A DNA stretch of 43,606 nt from Hyphomicrobiales bacterium (GTDB lineage Bacteria > Pseudomonadota > Alphaproteobacteria > Rhizobiales > Rhizobiaceae), in NCBI GenBank assembly GCA_011087605.1, contig JAALLE010000026.1:1-43606 (forward strand). Direction: 5' to 3'. The notes beneath the pieces are model-generated. The model did no database searches. It had not been told where the DNA came from and was given only the letters and a program-made list of their open reading frames with translations. Of this stretch, positions 28,093 through 40,212 are shown piece by piece (position 1 is the stretch's first letter; every line of letters begins with the position of its first letter). The position numbers and the translations under genes are program-made.

Positions 28093-29982
28093 TTGCTTGA
28101 ATCTCTACGTTCGTTCGTCACCGGCTGGGTTGCCAAGGGACTGCTTGTACTTCTGGTCGGCAGTTTTGCTTTGTGGGGCATTTCCGGCAGCATACTTTCC
28201 GGTGCCAACGGCACAACTGTTGCCCAGGTCGGTGAAACCTCCGTCACCGTGCGGGAATTTCTCAGCGCTTATAACCGCAACATGAATGATATGCAGCGCC
28301 GTATTGGCCGCCGCCTCACGCAGGAGGAAGGGCGGTTGTTCGGTGTGGAATCCAGAACATTGAGCAATGTTGTCTCATTTGCCGTTCTTGATGAATATGC
28401 CCGCAGCCAGGGACTCTCGCTATCCGAAGACACGCTGGCCCGTATGCTGGCTGAAAACCCTCAATTCCGTGATTCTTCGGGAAAATTCAACCGAGATACT
28501 TTCCGCCGGGCCGTCTATGACGCTCAAATGCGGGAGAGTGACTATATTGCGTTGCAAAATGCCTCGGCCGTCCGCGGACAGGTCATGCAGTCATTTGCAA
28601 CCGATAGTATCCTGCCGAAAGTATTTGCGGATGCATTGCGCGACTATGCCAATGAAGAGCGCAAGTTTTCATACATCACGGTGACAATGCAGCACGCTGA
28701 CGCCGTCCCTGCCCCGACCGATGAACAGTTGAAGAGCTATTTTGACGCCAATTTGAAGACTTATGCAGCCCCGGAGTTTCGCAAGCTGGAAATCCTCAAA
28801 GTTGAGGCATCAGACCTTGCCGATGAATCAGCTATATCGGACGAAGACGTTGCAGCCGATTATGAGGCCCGCAAAGATAGCTATGTGACGCCCGAAAAGC
28901 GGCGGGTACAGCAGATCGTCTTTAAATCGCAGGAACAAGCCGATGCTGCCATCAAGGCGATGAGCGAAGGGTCTGTGTTTGAAACCATTCTCAGCGACAA
29001 CGATGTCACATTAGCCGATGCTGATCTGGGCCAACTGACCAAAAGCCAGCTGCCGGCCGCGATACAGGATGTTGCGTTTTCGCTTGAAATCAACTCACCA
29101 AGTGAGATTCTCAAAGGCCCATTTGGACCAACCATGGTGCGGGTAACCGAAGTCACACCTGAAACCACAAAATTGCTGGATGAGGTGAAAGACGATATTC
29201 GCAAGGATCTGGCATTGCGCAAGGCTGTCGATTCTCTCATCGATGTTCAGGAAACCGTTGAGGATGCACGTGCGGGTGCCACAGCACTTTCCGAGATTGG
29301 TCAACGTCTTGGCGTCGACACACGCATGGTTGAAGCTGTGGACCGTTCAGCGCGAGACCCTGAGGGAAAGGTTATCAGCGATCTTCCATCATCTCGCGAT
29401 TTGCTCTCACAGGCCTTTGAAACCGAAGTTGGAGGACAGGCCAGCCCGCTGGATGTCGGCACCACCGGCTACGTTTGGTATGATGTTCAGGAAATCATGC
29501 CGGCCAGAGATCGCACACTGGACGAGGTCAATGACAAGGTGGTCGCCGATTGGACTGCTGCCGAGGAAGCCAAGCGGGTTACCGAAAAAGCCGAGCAATT
29601 GAAAAAGCGGTTGGAAGCTGGGGCTGCACTTAACGACGTGGCGCTGGAAATCGACTTGCTGGTGCAAACAACCGGATTTTTGAAACGCAATGCTGAGCAG
29701 GCCGGGTTCCCACGCAGTGCAACGACTGCCGGCTATCGGGGAGGCGACAAGGCAATTGTGATTGCCGATGGAGCGACAGCGGCTGAAAAACTGTTGATTA
29801 CAGTCACTGAAACAAAAGGAATTGAGGCGCAGGCGATTGATGCGCCCAAGGAAGAGCTTGATCTGGCAAATCAGGGGGCAGCAGATGATTTGCTTTCACA
29901 GATGATTACCAATCTGCAGAATTCCTATTCGATTACCCAAAACCTTGCTCTGATCAGGCAGGCGTTAACTCAGGGGCATTGA
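28093..29982 (+). CDS. ppiD: Periplasmic peptidyl-prolyl isomerase, PpiD/SurA-like
   Basis: 629 residues. A cytoplasmic N-terminus is followed by one membrane helix ([20 protein letters not shown], about 11-30) and a large periplasmic part: SurA-like N-terminal helices (about 35-200), a parvulin-type PPIC region (about 245-355; [14 protein letters not shown], then [14 protein letters not shown]) that lacks some usual catalytic signature, and a C-terminal helical and beta part. It is probably a folding helper for secreted proteins, tethered near the Sec translocon. Start is TTG 28093 with AGGA about 10 bases upstream. It leads the plus-strand set toward trpD, with a 49-bp gap. Confidence 0.9.
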   Translation: MLESLRSFVTGWVAKGLLVLLVGSFALWGISGSILSGANGTTVAQVGETSVTVREFLSAYNRNMNDMQRRIGRRLTQEEGRLFGVESRTLSNVVSFAVLDEYARSQGLSLSEDTLARMLAENPQFRDSSGKFNRDTFRRAVYDAQMRESDYIALQNASAVRGQVMQSFATDSILPKVFADALRDYANEERKFSYITVTMQHADAVPAPTDEQLKSYFDANLKTYAAPEFRKLEILKVEASDLADESAISDEDVAADYEARKDSYVTPEKRRVQQIVFKSQEQADAAIKAMSEGSVFETILSDNDVTLADADLGQLTKSQLPAAIQDVAFSLEINSPSEILKGPFGPTMVRVTEVTPETTKLLDEVKDDIRKDLALRKAVDSLIDVQETVEDARAGATALSEIGQRLGVDTRMVEAVDRSARDPEGKVISDLPSSRDLLSQAFETEVGGQASPLDVGTTGYVWYDVQEIMPARDRTLDEVNDKVVADWTAAEEAKRVTEKAEQLKKRLEAGAALNDVALEIDLLVQTTGFLKRNAEQAGFPRSATTAGYRGGDKAIVIADGATAAEKLLITVTETKGIEAQAIDAPKEELDLANQGAADDLLSQMITNLQNSYSITQNLALIRQALTQGH

Positions 29983-30031
29983 CACTCCCTGCGAGAGTTG
30001 GCCTGAATTGGGGACGCCAGAAGGACAAATC

Positions 30032-31054
30032 ATGGCAGATTTTAAAGAGCTCATCGGCATAGTCGCTACGGGACAATCATTGACCCGTGGACAAGCGCAG
30101 GACGCCTTTGACATCATGATGTCAGGCGACGCCACACCAAGTCAGATTGGCGGATTTCTGATGGCCCTGCGGGTGCGGGGTGAGACGGTGGAAGAGATCA
30201 CCGGCGCGGTATCGACCATGCGGGAAAAGATGCTGAAAGTGAAAGCGCCGCAAGGTGCCATTGATATCGTTGGAACCGGCGGTACCCAAACAGGCACTTA
30301 TAGTATCAGTACCTGTTCTGCCATTGTCATGGCCGGAGCCGGCGCGAAGGTGGCTAAGCATGGCAACCGTGCCCTCAGCTCAAAAACCGGCACTGCAGAC
30401 ACTCTGGAACGTCTCGGGGTCAACCTTGAGACTGGTGCCGAAGGCACCGCGCGTTGCGTTGAGCAGGCCGGCGTCGGATTCATGTTTGCCCCTGCTCATC
30501 ATGCAGCGATGCGTTTTGTCGGCCCCAGCCGTGTCGAGCTCGGCACGCGCACCATATTCAATATTTTGGGGCCTCTTTCAAATCCGGCTGGTGTCAAGCG
30601 TCAGGTCGTGGGAGCTTTTTTACCTGATTTGCTGGAACCGATGATCAACGTTCTGAAAAACCTCGGATCGGAGCGTGCCTGGTTGGTCCATGGTGACAGC
30701 ATGGATGAACTGACTGTTACTGGCACAAGCACAGTATTTGAATTGAAAGACGGTGCCGTATCAAGCTTTGAAGTAGAGCCGGAAGATGCGGGCGTCGGTC
30801 GCCATGTTCTGGCTGATCTGAAGGGGGGCGATGCCTCCTACAATGCTGCGGCATTGAAAGGTGTGCTGAACGGCGACAAAAACGCCTATCGTGATATGGT
30901 CCTGCTGAATGCGGGCGCTGGATTGGTGGTTGCTGACCTCGCCAGCGATTTGAAGTCCGGGGCGCAACTGGCCGCTGAGTCGATTGACAGTGGTGCCGCG
31001 TCAAAAGCGCTGGCCAAGCTGGTTGAAGTTTCAAACGGTTCGCCAAATGAGTGA
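30032..31054 (+). CDS. trpD: Anthranilate phosphoribosyltransferase
   Basis: 340 residues; couples anthranilate with PRPP in tryptophan synthesis. The [18 protein letters not shown] and [16 protein letters not shown] segments are standard, as is the metal-binding DSMDEL. The PRPP loop is unusual: family GTGGD...N-x-ST reads [14 protein letters not shown], so the conserved Asp is Thr85 and the conserved Asn is Ser91. Start ATG 30032 has AAGGA 7 bases upstream and fits homologues better than TTG 30008. trpC overlaps by 8 bases. Confidence 0.95.
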   Translation: MADFKELIGIVATGQSLTRGQAQDAFDIMMSGDATPSQIGGFLMALRVRGETVEEITGAVSTMREKMLKVKAPQGAIDIVGTGGTQTGTYSISTCSAIVMAGAGAKVAKHGNRALSSKTGTADTLERLGVNLETGAEGTARCVEQAGVGFMFAPAHHAAMRFVGPSRVELGTRTIFNILGPLSNPAGVKRQVVGAFLPDLLEPMINVLKNLGSERAWLVHGDSMDELTVTGTSTVFELKDGAVSSFEVEPEDAGVGRHVLADLKGGDASYNAAALKGVLNGDKNAYRDMVLLNAGAGLVVADLASDLKSGAQLAAESIDSGAASKALAKLVEVSNGSPNE

Positions 31055-31862
31055 CATTCTGGAAAAAATCGGGGCGTATAAACGCCAGGAAATTGAACAG
31101 GCAAAATCGTTGGTCAGCCTGAATGAACTGAAGGCTCGTGCCACAGATGTGTCGAAGCCTCGTGGATTTGCAGACGCATTGCGAACCAAACACCAGCAAG
31201 GCCAATATGCCCTGATTGCGGAGATCAAAAAGGCCAGCCCGTCAAAAGGACTGATCAGGGAAGATTTCGATCCACCTAAACTAGCAAATGCTTATCAAAC
31301 CGGTGGTGCAGCGTGTCTGTCAGTTCTCACTGACAGCCCCTCGTTTCAGGGAGCGCCTGAATTCCTGACCACCGCCAGAGATTCAGTGGCCCTGCCCTGT
31401 TTGCGTAAGGATTTCATGTACGATGTCTATCAGGTGCATGAAGCTCGGGCCTGGGGTGCCGACTGTATTTTGATCATTATGGCGGCTGTCAGCGATGAAG
31501 TGGCTAAATCGCTTGAAGTGGCGGCTTTTGAATTGGGCATGGATGTTTTGTTGGAAGTCCACAATCGAGAGGAACTAGACCGCGCGTTAAATTTGGATTC
31601 CTGCCTGTTGGGGATCAACAACCGCAATCTGAAAACCTTCGATGTCAGTCTGACTACCACGGAATCGCTTGCTCCTCTGGTGCCAGATGACCGCATCGTG
31701 GTGGGAGAATCTGGCCTGTTCACACCAGGTGATCTTGCACGCATGGCGGCAATCGACGTCAACACATTCCTGATCGGTGAAAGCCTGATGCGCCAGGATG
31801 ATGTCGCTGCAGCAACGGCCGCATTGCTGGACAAATCAGCTACCCAGACAAGTGCTGCCTAG
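31047..31862 (+). CDS. trpC: Indole-3-glycerol phosphate synthase
   Basis: 271 residues of a TIM barrel: [11 protein letters not shown] (Glu59 and Lys61 at the family's catalytic positions), [27 protein letters not shown] and [11 protein letters not shown]. Converts CdRP to indole-glycerol phosphate. Overlaps trpD and its TAG is directly followed by the ATG of moaC, so translation is probably coupled. This trpD-trpC-moaC-moeA order is common in Hyphomicrobiales. Confidence 0.97.
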   Translation: MSDILEKIGAYKRQEIEQAKSLVSLNELKARATDVSKPRGFADALRTKHQQGQYALIAEIKKASPSKGLIREDFDPPKLANAYQTGGAACLSVLTDSPSFQGAPEFLTTARDSVALPCLRKDFMYDVYQVHEARAWGADCILIIMAAVSDEVAKSLEVAAFELGMDVLLEVHNREELDRALNLDSCLLGINNRNLKTFDVSLTTTESLAPLVPDDRIVVGESGLFTPGDLARMAAIDVNTFLIGESLMRQDDVAAATAALLDKSATQTSAA

Positions 31863-32351
31863 ATGTCGGACAAATTGACCCATATTGCCTCTGATGGCAG
31901 CGCCAACATGGTTGATGTTGCTGACAAGGCGCATACCGAACGTATTGCTGTTGCCGAAAGCCAGGTGTTGATGGGGCAGTCAACACTCGATCTGATCGTC
32001 TCCGGCAATGCCAAGAAAGGTGATGTACTGGCCACTGCCCGCCTTGCCGGCATCATGGCGGCAAAACGCACCCACGATTTAATCCCGCTGTGCCACCCCC
32101 TCGCTCTTACGAAGGTGTCGGTTGATATTCAGGTTGATCCAGACCTTCCCGGTCTTCGCATTGAGGCAATGGCCAAGGTCGCTGGTCAAACCGGCGTTGA
32201 AATGGAAGCGCTGACTGCTGCAAGCGTCGCCGCTCTAACCGTCTATGACATGGCAAAAGCGGTGGATCGTGGCATGGAAATTGGCCCGACCCGCCTGTTG
32301 TCAAAATCCGGCGGCAAGTCCGGTGATTGGAAGGCTGATCTCCAACCATGA
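31863..32351 (+). CDS. moaC: Cyclic pyranopterin monophosphate synthase MoaC
   Basis: 162 residues. Converts the MoaA product to cPMP in molybdenum cofactor synthesis. Typical parts are MVDV, the conserved Lys51, [13 protein letters not shown] (69-80) and [13 protein letters not shown] with the family's active-site Asp and Lys. No gap from trpC, and the stop overlaps moeA (ATGA). Confidence 0.98.
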   Translation: MSDKLTHIASDGSANMVDVADKAHTERIAVAESQVLMGQSTLDLIVSGNAKKGDVLATARLAGIMAAKRTHDLIPLCHPLALTKVSVDIQVDPDLPGLRIEAMAKVAGQTGVEMEALTAASVAALTVYDMAKAVDRGMEIGPTRLLSKSGGKSGDWKADLQP

Positions 32352-33556
32352 GTGGTTTGCTGTCTGTCGAATCTGCGCTGCAACGCATATTGGCCAATGT
32401 TGAGCCGACCGATACCGAAATGGTCGCGCTTGCCGATTCTGGAGATCGTGTGTTGTCAGCAGATTTGAGCGCCACGCGAACCCAGCCCCCTTTTGCAGCT
32501 TCAGCCATGGATGGTTATGCAGCGCGGGCCGAAGACGTTGACCAATGTCCGGTAACACTCAAAATGATTGGTGAATCAGCGGCAGGGCACGGATTCAACG
32601 GATCGGTGGCTTCAGGCCAATGTGTGCGCATCTTTACCGGAGCACCGGTTCCGACGGGGGCCGACACAATCGTCATCCAGGAGAATGTTTCGCGAGAAGG
32701 TGACGATGTCCATGTCGCCAAAGGTGAAGCTGCGGGGCGTTATGTTCGGCCGGCCGGCCTCGATTTTTCGCAAGGCGCTGTGCTGTTGTCTGCTGGTGAC
32801 AGGCTGACTTCGTCACGCATTTCTCTTGCTGCGGCGATGAATCACCCCTGTCTGCCAGTTCACAAAAAACCATTGGTTGCGATTATCGCTACCGGTGATG
32901 AACTGGTCTTGCCCGGTCAAACTCTTGCTGACGACCAGGTCATAGCTTCCAACAGTTTCGGGGTTGCAGAGTTGGTACGCAGAGCGGGTGGCGACGTGCT
33001 CGATCTTGGTATTGCTGAAGATACGCTCACCTCCTTGCAGGACAAATTCAACCAGGCTCAGGATTCTGATATCGTTGTTACGCTCGGTGGAGCATCTGTT
33101 GGTGATCATGATCTGGTTGCGCAGGCTTTGCGCAACAAGGGTGTCGAGTTGAATTTCTGGAAACTGGCAATGCGTCCAGGCAAACCCGTCATGTTTGGAC
33201 AATCTCAGGAAGGTGACAATCGGCACAGATATTTGGGCTTGCCCGGAAACCCGGTTTCAAGCCTGGTCTGTGCCGAAATATTTCTGGTGCCGTTGATTAA
33301 AAAAATGATTGCACAGGTTGCGAGCACCGAACGTATTGATGCAGTTCTTGATGCTGATCTGGCCGAAAACGACCAGCGTGAGGAATATATGCGGGCCACG
33401 CATGTTGAGCGTGACGGTACCTATTTCGTTACCCCATTTGACAATCAGGACAGTTCGATCCTGTCGCTGATGGCGCATGCGACGTGTTTGATGATCAGGC
33501 CGGCATTCGCTCCGAAAAGCGCGGCAGGCGCCGACTGCGAAATCATCCTGCTATAA
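32348..33556 (+). CDS. moeA: Molybdopterin molybdotransferase MoeA
   Basis: 402 residues; inserts molybdate into adenylated molybdopterin. The domains are in the usual order: an N-terminal part with [13 protein letters not shown] and [18 protein letters not shown], a MoCF domain with IIATGDELV and [13 protein letters not shown], and a C-terminal beta-barrel domain with [10 protein letters not shown]. Overlaps moaC by four bases. The next gene, on the minus strand, ends 22 bp away. Confidence 0.97.
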   Translation: MSGLLSVESALQRILANVEPTDTEMVALADSGDRVLSADLSATRTQPPFAASAMDGYAARAEDVDQCPVTLKMIGESAAGHGFNGSVASGQCVRIFTGAPVPTGADTIVIQENVSREGDDVHVAKGEAAGRYVRPAGLDFSQGAVLLSAGDRLTSSRISLAAAMNHPCLPVHKKPLVAIIATGDELVLPGQTLADDQVIASNSFGVAELVRRAGGDVLDLGIAEDTLTSLQDKFNQAQDSDIVVTLGGASVGDHDLVAQALRNKGVELNFWKLAMRPGKPVMFGQSQEGDNRHRYLGLPGNPVSSLVCAEIFLVPLIKKMIAQVASTERIDAVLDADLAENDQREEYMRATHVERDGTYFVTPFDNQDSSILSLMAHATCLMIRPAFAPKSAAGADCEIILL

Positions 33557-33578
33557 GATCGCAGGGATGCTGCCTGAA

Positions 33579-33731
33579 CTACTGGTCCAGCAACCTTAAC
33601 TTATCCACCAGTCGCTCAACGTCGGCAGGTTTCAATCCGATATCGGCCATATCAACGCCGCTCATTGATCTGAGAAGTGCGGATTTGCGATTTTTGTCTT
33701 TGTTTGATGCTCGAAACCGAAAAGGAAACAT
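33579..33731 (-). CDS. Small basic protein, DUF1127-like tail
   Basis: A 50-codon gene read from ATG 33731 to TAG at 33579-33581. The N-terminus is strongly basic (RFRASNKDKNRKS), the C-terminus ends DMADIGLKPADVERLVDKL, which resembles the D-I-G-L-x-x-x-D-I/V tail of DUF1127 proteins. GGAG lies seven bases before the ATG, a well-placed RBS. It sits convergent to moeA within the 394-bp gap before lexA. Assignment to DUF1127 is tentative; that it is a real gene is supported by the RBS and composition. Confidence 0.55.
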   Translation of the reverse strand: MFPFRFRASNKDKNRKSALLRSMSGVDMADIGLKPADVERLVDKLRLLDQ

Positions 33732-33847
33732 GGGTGAACTCCAATATTGTATCGCTGTTATAGTGATATTGGGTGTTCGTCGGAGTGGAATCCAACGCCA
33801 AGATCACATGGCTGCCATGCAATTGTGACGGGTCAAAACGAGAAAAC

Positions 33848-33876
33848 TTGCAGAACACATTAAGAACATGCTAACT
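33848..33876 (+). promoter_or_regulatory. lexA promoter with LexA operator
   Basis: GAAC at 33853-33856 and GAAC at 33864-33867 are separated by seven bases, the direct-repeat LexA box known from alphaproteobacteria. It lies in the spacer of a plausible promoter: TTGCAG (33848-33853), 17 bp, CTAACT (33871-33876). This predicts self-repression of lexA. A partial second GTTC-type site follows at 33878. Confidence 0.8.
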
Positions 33877-33950
33877 TGTTCTTGTTTTGTATCACTTTGT
33901 TGACCGAATCACATGCCCCCATCGGGCAGCCGACAGGAACGGATAAACCC

Positions 33951-34658
33951 ATGCTCACCCGCAAGCAGCACCAATTGCTCATGTTCATTCAGGACCGTCT
34001 TCAGGAGGCAGGCGTGCCGCCGTCTTTTGACGAAATGAAAGATGCCCTGGACTTGAAATCCAAATCAGGAATTCATCGATTGATCACGGCGCTCGAAGAG
34101 CGGGGATTTATTCGCCGCCTGCCGAACCGGGCTCGCGCACTGGAAATACTGAAACTGCCAGAATCCGCAGTAAATAATTCCGCGACGGCGGCACCATCTG
34201 CCAATGCTGCACCAAATGTGGTCAATTCGACTGCAGATTCAACCGCCCGTGCCGCCAATGATGACAATCCGGGATTTGCAAGCATTCCGGTCATGGGTCG
34301 CATCGCGGCGGGTACACCGATTTCTGCAATTCAGGACAACACACATATGGTAACCGTATCACCGGAGATGCTGGGGGGCGGAGAACATTACGCTCTTGAG
34401 GTCAAAGGCGACTCGATGATCGAGGCTGGTATCCTCGATGGCGATACCGTTGTCATTCAAAAGGCTGGTACTGCAACGCCGGGAGATATCGTTGTTGCTC
34501 TGATTGACGATGAGGAAGCCACGCTGAAGACATTTCGCCGCCAGGGACAGGAAATAGCGCTTGAAGCTGCAAACCCAGCCTATGAAACGCGCGTGTTCGG
34601 CCCGGACCGTGTTGATGTACAAGGTAAACTGGTTGGTCTAATCCGCAGTTATAATTGA
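33951..34658 (+). CDS. lexA: LexA repressor
   Basis: 235 residues. An N-terminal winged HTH ([56 protein letters not shown]) is followed by an Ala/Asn-rich linker (about 70-107) and a C-terminal S24 peptidase domain. The self-cleavage site is Ala120-Gly121 (GRIAAGTP), with Ser155 (GDSM) and Lys193 (ATLKTF) as the catalytic pair. It represses SOS genes and is cleaved upon RecA activation. ATG 33951 is preferred over the longer frame and has AGGAACGGA upstream. Its TGA is directly followed by the stop of convergent comEC. Confidence 0.97.
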   Translation: MLTRKQHQLLMFIQDRLQEAGVPPSFDEMKDALDLKSKSGIHRLITALEERGFIRRLPNRARALEILKLPESAVNNSATAAPSANAAPNVVNSTADSTARAANDDNPGFASIPVMGRIAAGTPISAIQDNTHMVTVSPEMLGGGEHYALEVKGDSMIEAGILDGDTVVIQKAGTATPGDIVVALIDDEEATLKTFRRQGQEIALEAANPAYETRVFGPDRVDVQGKLVGLIRSYN

Positions 34659-37070
34659 TTAATTTGTTTCTAGATATTTCCTCCAAGGGCGCGTCAGTTT
34701 GTTTCTTGTGGCGCGCGTTTGGATGTCGTGGACATCAATCTTTATAACATTTTTTGTCTGCTTGTGGCGATCTGACATTTGTCTATCTGGCGCCACGCGG
34801 ACGTAGAGTTCCAGGGCGCCTGTTTGTCTCAATGATGCGGCATCGATGATCAGCGGACGGCGATTGGCTGGCAAATGCTGGCACGCCCAAGCGATTTCAT
34901 AAGGCACGACCAGAATGTCTGCCATTAAGCAGTCGCGGTTCAGGTGTGCGGTGTTGTGAATATGAGCCAGGGTGGTGTTTGAGTTGCTCATGACGCATCC
35001 AAAGCTGTCACAGCGCCGCAACAAGTGGTTGTTGCGGCTATTCTCCAGATCAAACGAATACGGCTTGCGATAGGCCTGACGCCAGATTTTGGTTGTAAAC
35101 TTTTCAGAGCGTGGTCGCGACAGGGCGAGCACTCCATCCGATCCCAGGGCTCCGACTTGACGGCCGTTTTCTGCAATAATGAAATCCGGTGTCTGGTGAG
35201 ATGTGGCAAGTCCAATCATCAGCGCGAAACAAGGTATCGACAATCGCTTCAATCGGGATCGCGCAAGCGTAGCGATCAACAGACCAAGAGTTCCCAAAAT
35301 CAATGTAGACACTTCCAATTGGCCAGTGGACCCGATGAATGCCAAGGGCTGCGACCTGCTCAGGTCTGTTACCCATTGCGCAATATTGACAACCAGTTCC
35401 AAAGCGCCGCCCAGCGGGATTAAGGTGAGTTGTTCCAACCCAAATAACATGAGAACCACGCTGATCAGCGCCAATGGCATGACAGCCAGTGATACAACGG
35501 GCATGGCCAGTACATTGGCCAGCAGACCCAATGGTGCAATTCGATAAAAGTGGAAACCTGCGTAAAGTCCGGTAGCCATTCCTGCGATTAGTGGAACCAG
35601 TATCAGGCCCGAAATGTAGCGGGATGCCTGCCTTTTGAAGTCTGACAAGCGGCTGTGGGGCATTGGTCGGGGTTGAGACCGTCTCCAGCGGCGTTGTGCA
35701 CTCCACTCGTAGGTGGCGATCAGTGCAGCAGCTGCTGCAAATGACATTTGAAAGCCCGGTTGAAGAACAGCTTCCGGTGCCAAGATCAGGACCACAAGTG
35801 CAGCAAGAGCCACATTACGCATGGTCAGGGCGCGTCGGTCCATCAAAGTTGCCAATAACAGCACCACCACCATGATGTAAGCTCTCTGGGTAGACAGATT
35901 TGCCCCCGACAACAACAAATAGAATGTGGCGCTGACCAGGCCAAAGCATCCGGCAATTTTCTTGACCGGATATTTCAACGCCAATGTCGGTACAGATGCC
36001 AGAATCAAACGTACCGTGCCAATCACGGTCAACGTGACGAGCGCCATATGTAATCCCGATATAGCCAGAATATGCGCTAGTCCGGACCGCCGAAGCGCTT
36101 CATTGATTGGTTCATCGATTTGGCTTCGCTCGCCAACGATCAGTGCTGTGGCCAAAGCACTGGATTGAGGAGGAAGCGCCTGTCTTAAAAGATTGGCAAT
36201 GTGCTCTCTCGTCACGGCCGCCCAGGTTCGAATTGACCAATTGTTTGCGGTTTTTGGCTCAATCAGGTGCGGCGCTCCAAGGAAAAACCCCGAACCACCA
36301 ATCCCGGCATACCAGGAAAAAAAGCGAAAATCATAACCGCCCGGCAGGGCTAGCCCGGGTGGTGGGGCCAGTCGCGCTCGCCCTGAGATTACGTCGCCAA
36401 ATTCAAACAGGTTATCTTTCTGCCGGGCGGTCAGCCGCACCCGCTCGGGAACCTGCTTCACACCGTCCAATCGCAACACCGACAACGTATACCGTACACG
36501 CCCTTGCGGACGTGGCTCGGTTCGTTCGACCCGACCGGTGATTGATGCAATCACACTGCGCTCCAGCATGATCGTGGAGAGCATCTGGGTGCGTATTTGA
36601 GCCAGACTTACGCCCGCTGCAATCAACAACATGGCAAGGCAAACGGGCAACCAATTACTCCGCTTCATGGCTCCGGCGAGTATCGATAGCAGCAATGTCA
36701 AAAGTGGAAATGCAAACGTCCAGGGTTCGCGCGGCAAATTGAAATAAGCCGCGCATCCGATGCCCAACAACACCGGTATCCACAAAAACCCACCGCGTTG
36801 GGCCCGCTCCTGATGCAGTTGTTGGATTATCCAATCCCGGATTGATCGCAGGAAAATATCCAACCAGAGTTGATATCGCGACAATCCTGTCGGCTCGGTT
36901 ATCAGGTAACTGGAGGCTGGCGCAGTTCCCGCTTGAGATCTATCCGGATCAGTTGCGTCGAGTTCCATATCGCCGTGCATAAGACCCAAATTGTCTTCGC
37001 TGCCTGCCGGCGTCCACAATTCACGCTTGGGTGCATTTGATCGTCGAAACTTTGCCGCAAGGCGCTTCAT
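34659..37070 (-). CDS. comEC: ComEC/Rec2-type DNA uptake channel protein
   Basis: 803 residues, an inner-membrane protein. A long polar N-terminus (1-90) precedes helices with a DUF4131-type domain (about 110-290, including the [17 protein letters not shown] barrel part) and then the Competence domain (about 300-620) with the [16 protein letters not shown] signature. The C-terminal part (about 650-803) lacks HxHxDH, so the beta-lactamase-like nuclease domain of Bacillus ComEC is degenerate or missing, as in many alphaproteobacteria. Natural transformation is possible but unproven. Divergent from gltX across 153 bp. Confidence 0.92.
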   Translation of the reverse strand: MKRLAAKFRRSNAPKRELWTPAGSEDNLGLMHGDMELDATDPDRSQAGTAPASSYLITEPTGLSRYQLWLDIFLRSIRDWIIQQLHQERAQRGGFLWIPVLLGIGCAAYFNLPREPWTFAFPLLTLLLSILAGAMKRSNWLPVCLAMLLIAAGVSLAQIRTQMLSTIMLERSVIASITGRVERTEPRPQGRVRYTLSVLRLDGVKQVPERVRLTARQKDNLFEFGDVISGRARLAPPPGLALPGGYDFRFFSWYAGIGGSGFFLGAPHLIEPKTANNWSIRTWAAVTREHIANLLRQALPPQSSALATALIVGERSQIDEPINEALRRSGLAHILAISGLHMALVTLTVIGTVRLILASVPTLALKYPVKKIAGCFGLVSATFYLLLSGANLSTQRAYIMVVVLLLATLMDRRALTMRNVALAALVVLILAPEAVLQPGFQMSFAAAAALIATYEWSAQRRWRRSQPRPMPHSRLSDFKRQASRYISGLILVPLIAGMATGLYAGFHFYRIAPLGLLANVLAMPVVSLAVMPLALISVVLMLFGLEQLTLIPLGGALELVVNIAQWVTDLSRSQPLAFIGSTGQLEVSTLILGTLGLLIATLARSRLKRLSIPCFALMIGLATSHQTPDFIIAENGRQVGALGSDGVLALSRPRSEKFTTKIWRQAYRKPYSFDLENSRNNHLLRRCDSFGCVMSNSNTTLAHIHNTAHLNRDCLMADILVVPYEIAWACQHLPANRRPLIIDAASLRQTGALELYVRVAPDRQMSDRHKQTKNVIKIDVHDIQTRATRNKLTRPWRKYLETN

Positions 37071-37223
37071 CGCCTTCTCTTTTCCCTCATGTTCCAGAAG
37101 CCATCACATTTCATGCGCAATGTGCGTCAAGGGCCGCCGGTGTCGCAGTTTGGCTTGTATGATTGCAATCCTGTGCTAAAGGGGCAACACCTTCAATCGA
37201 CCAACTCAATTGAGCATCCCCGC

Positions 37224-38657
37224 ATGTCTGCACCCGTCGTTACCCGTTTTGCGCCCTCTCCCACAGGTTACCTCCATATTGGTGGGGCCAGAACTGCGCT
37301 ATTCAACTGGCTGTATGCCAAGGCAAATGGCGGTAAAATGCTGTTGCGCATCGAAGACACAGACCGATCGCGCTCATCTCAGCAGGCAGTTGACGCCCTG
37401 TTGGACGGGCTCACCTGGTTGGGGCTCGACTGGGACGGTGAGCCGATCTCCCAATTTTCGCGGGTCGAACGGCACCGCGAAGCGGTTCAACAATTACTAG
37501 ACACAGGCCGCGCCTATAAATGTTATGCCAGTCAGGAAGAACTTGATGAAATGCGGGCACTGGCGCGGGCTGAAAAGCGCCCTCCGCGTTATGATGGCCG
37601 TTGGCGTGATCGTCCGGCCTCAGATGCGCCTGTGGGCGTAGATCCGGTTATCCGCATCAAATCTCCCCAAGATGGTGAGACGGTCGTTGATGACAAAGTC
37701 CAGGGCGAGGTGCGCTTTCCCAACAAGGATCTCGACGATCTGGTGCTACTGCGCTCAGACGGCACGCCAACCTACATGCTGGCCGTTGTGGTCGATGATC
37801 ATGATATGGGCGTTACCAACATAATTCGCGGTGACGATCATCTGACCAATGCTGCACGTCAACAAATAATCTATGATGCACTGGGTTGGGATGTCCCTCA
37901 GATGGCCCATATTCCGCTGATTTACGGACCGGACGGAGCGAAACTATCAAAACGCCACGGGGCAACCGGTGCAGAGGCCTATCGGGCGATGGGCTATTTG
38001 CCAGAAGCTTTGCGCAACTATCTGGTCCGTCTCGGCTGGGCTCACGGAGACGATGAATATTTCACAACTGAACAATTGAATGAATTGTTTTCTCTGGAGG
38101 GTATTGGAAAGTCCCCCTCGCGTTTCGATTTCGCTAAATTGGAAAATATGAACGGCCAATATATTCGCGATGCCGAGGACGCTCGATTGGTCGCACAGAT
38201 GAAATCTATTCTTCCAGAAATTGATGGAGGAGATTGGTATCAGCAGCGCTGGACAGAGGAAATCGAAGCCCAATTGCTGGCCTCCATGCCGGGATTGAAA
38301 GACCGTGCCAAAACGCTGCTCGAGCTGATTGATGGCAGCCGCTTTCTATTTGTGGCGCGGCCGTTGGATATGGAAGAGAAGGCCCGGTCCATTCTCGACA
38401 ATGACGAAGCTGCAGGTCGTAAGGTGCTGCACAGCCTGTTGCCCCGCCTGGAGGCCTTGTCAGACTGGTCTTTGGAAGTGATTGAACAGGAAGTGCGTGA
38501 CTTCACCAAGGAAAGTGACCTCAAACTGGGTAAAGTAGCCCAACCAATCAGGGCAGCCCTGACCGGACGCACCACGTCACCCGGTGTTTTTGATGTCATG
38601 GCAGTGCTGAGCAAACAGGAATGCCTGGCCCGTCTTGCCGATCAGGCGGTTGTCTGA
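37224..38657 (+). CDS. gltX: Glutamate--tRNA ligase
   Basis: 477 residues of a class I synthetase: [21 protein letters not shown] (HIGH-like 18-21), [17 protein letters not shown], and KLSKR (240-244), followed by the helical anticodon-binding domain. ATG 37224 gives the normal start; a longer frame from 37089 runs over the promoter. Alphaproteobacteria commonly have two gltX copies, one of which can misacylate tRNA-Gln for amidation by GatCAB; which copy this is cannot be told. Confidence 0.97.
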   Translation: MSAPVVTRFAPSPTGYLHIGGARTALFNWLYAKANGGKMLLRIEDTDRSRSSQQAVDALLDGLTWLGLDWDGEPISQFSRVERHREAVQQLLDTGRAYKCYASQEELDEMRALARAEKRPPRYDGRWRDRPASDAPVGVDPVIRIKSPQDGETVVDDKVQGEVRFPNKDLDDLVLLRSDGTPTYMLAVVVDDHDMGVTNIIRGDDHLTNAARQQIIYDALGWDVPQMAHIPLIYGPDGAKLSKRHGATGAEAYRAMGYLPEALRNYLVRLGWAHGDDEYFTTEQLNELFSLEGIGKSPSRFDFAKLENMNGQYIRDAEDARLVAQMKSILPEIDGGDWYQQRWTEEIEAQLLASMPGLKDRAKTLLELIDGSRFLFVARPLDMEEKARSILDNDEAAGRKVLHSLLPRLEALSDWSLEVIEQEVRDFTKESDLKLGKVAQPIRAALTGRTTSPGVFDVMAVLSKQECLARLADQAVV

Positions 38658-38896
38658 ATCTCATAATTCACAAACTCGTCAGGTTTCTATTCGACCAAAG
38701 CACAATTGGTTGAATCGCGGTCTTTGCCTTGTTCCGATGCGGCAAATCCTCTATTCATGGGGAACGTCTGATGCGCCCATTTGCGAATATGCTCCGACTT
38801 TTTGTCAGGCATTGCGGCGCTCCATAACCAGCTGGTAATTCTGGTGGTCTTGAATCTATTCGGTTCAGGTGGGGAACAATATTTGAAAGGGATAAA

Positions 38897-40186
38897 ATGG
38901 CAGAACAAAAAGCAACGCTTCAAATTGGAAATAAGAATTATGATTTTCCCATGCGCTCCGGATCTATTGGCCCTGATGTAATTGATATTTCGACGCTCTA
39001 CAAAAATACCGATTGTTTTACATTTGATCCTGGTTTCACATCTACAGCGTCCTGTGAAAGCGCCATCACTTATATTGATGGAGATGCTGGTGTGTTGTTG
39101 CACAGAGGCTACCCAATCGACGAACTGGCCGAACAGGGAACATTTCTGGAAACGTGCTATCTGCTGCTTTATCAAGAACTGCCCACTGCTGATCAACTGG
39201 AAGACTTTACCTTCCGTGTGACCAACCACACGATGCTGCACGATCAGATGACGAAACTGTTTTCCGGTTTTCGTCGCGATGCCCATCCGATGGCCATTAT
39301 GGTTGGGGTTGTAGGCGCACTTTCTGCGTTTTATCACGATTCAACCGACATTACCGACGAGACGCAGCGCGAAATTGCCGCCATGCGCATGATCGCCAAA
39401 ATGCCGACCATCGCTGCCATGGCGTATAAATATTCTGTTGGACAGCCATTTGTTTATCCACGCAACGATCTCGATTATGCGTCAAATTTCCTGCACATGT
39501 GCTTTGCCGTTCCAGCAGAAGATTACAACGTAAACCCTATATTGGCCCGTGCGATGGACCGAATTTTCATTCTCCATGCCGACCATGAGCAAAATGCGTC
39601 AACTTCCACTGTTCGCCTCGCCGGCTCGTCGGGGGCGAATCCATTTGCCTGTATCGCGGCTGGCATCGCGTGTCTTTGGGGACCTGCACATGGTGGCGCC
39701 AACGAAGCGGCGTTGACCATGCTAAATGAAATCGGGACGCCCGATCGCATTCCCGAATTTATCGAACGGGCAAAGGACAAGAACGATCCATTCCGTCTGA
39801 TGGGCTTTGGGCACCGGGTTTATAAAAATTATGATCCGCGTGCGAAAATAATGCAGCAAACAACCCATGAAGTTCTGGGTGTATTGGGTATCAAGGACGA
39901 CCCGATCCTCGATGTTGCAATGGCACTGGAAAAAATCGCCATTGAAGACCCCTATTTCAAGGAACGCGGTTTGTATCCAAATATTGATTTCTATTCCGGT
40001 ATCACGTTGAAAGCATTGGGTTTCCCAACAGATATGTTCACCGTGCTGTTTTCGCTTGCTAGAACGGTTGGCTGGATTGCGCAGTGGAAGGAAATGATTG
40101 AGGACCCACGACAGAAAATTGGCCGTCCGCGTCAGCTTTATACAGGCCAGACGGAACGGAGCTTTGTCAAAGTGGAAGATCGTTAG
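38897..40186 (+). CDS. gltA: Citrate synthase (type II, NADH-sensitive branch)
   Basis: 429 residues, the hexameric Gram-negative length. Catalytic His265 is in [10 protein letters not shown], His306 in [14 protein letters not shown], and Asp364 in [20 protein letters not shown] lies at 227-236. Condenses acetyl-CoA with oxaloacetate. The 239-bp gap behind gltX should hold its promoter. Its stop lies in the AGCC repeat and lpxB converges 26 bp downstream. Confidence 0.97.
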   Translation: MAEQKATLQIGNKNYDFPMRSGSIGPDVIDISTLYKNTDCFTFDPGFTSTASCESAITYIDGDAGVLLHRGYPIDELAEQGTFLETCYLLLYQELPTADQLEDFTFRVTNHTMLHDQMTKLFSGFRRDAHPMAIMVGVVGALSAFYHDSTDITDETQREIAAMRMIAKMPTIAAMAYKYSVGQPFVYPRNDLDYASNFLHMCFAVPAEDYNVNPILARAMDRIFILHADHEQNASTSTVRLAGSSGANPFACIAAGIACLWGPAHGGANEAALTMLNEIGTPDRIPEFIERAKDKNDPFRLMGFGHRVYKNYDPRAKIMQQTTHEVLGVLGIKDDPILDVAMALEKIAIEDPYFKERGLYPNIDFYSGITLKALGFPTDMFTVLFSLARTVGWIAQWKEMIEDPRQKIGRPRQLYTGQTERSFVKVEDR

Positions 40187-40202
40187 AGCCGTTCAGGCTT
40201 GA
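40183..40202. repeat. Stop-codon-associated AGCC-loop-GGCT repeat, copy 2
   Basis: The gltA stop starts TAGAGCC-GTTCA-GGCTTGA, differing by two bases from the element at 23026-23045. It may serve as a weak transcript-end structure between convergent gltA and lpxB. Confidence 0.5.
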
Positions 40203-40212
40203 GCGACTTCAC

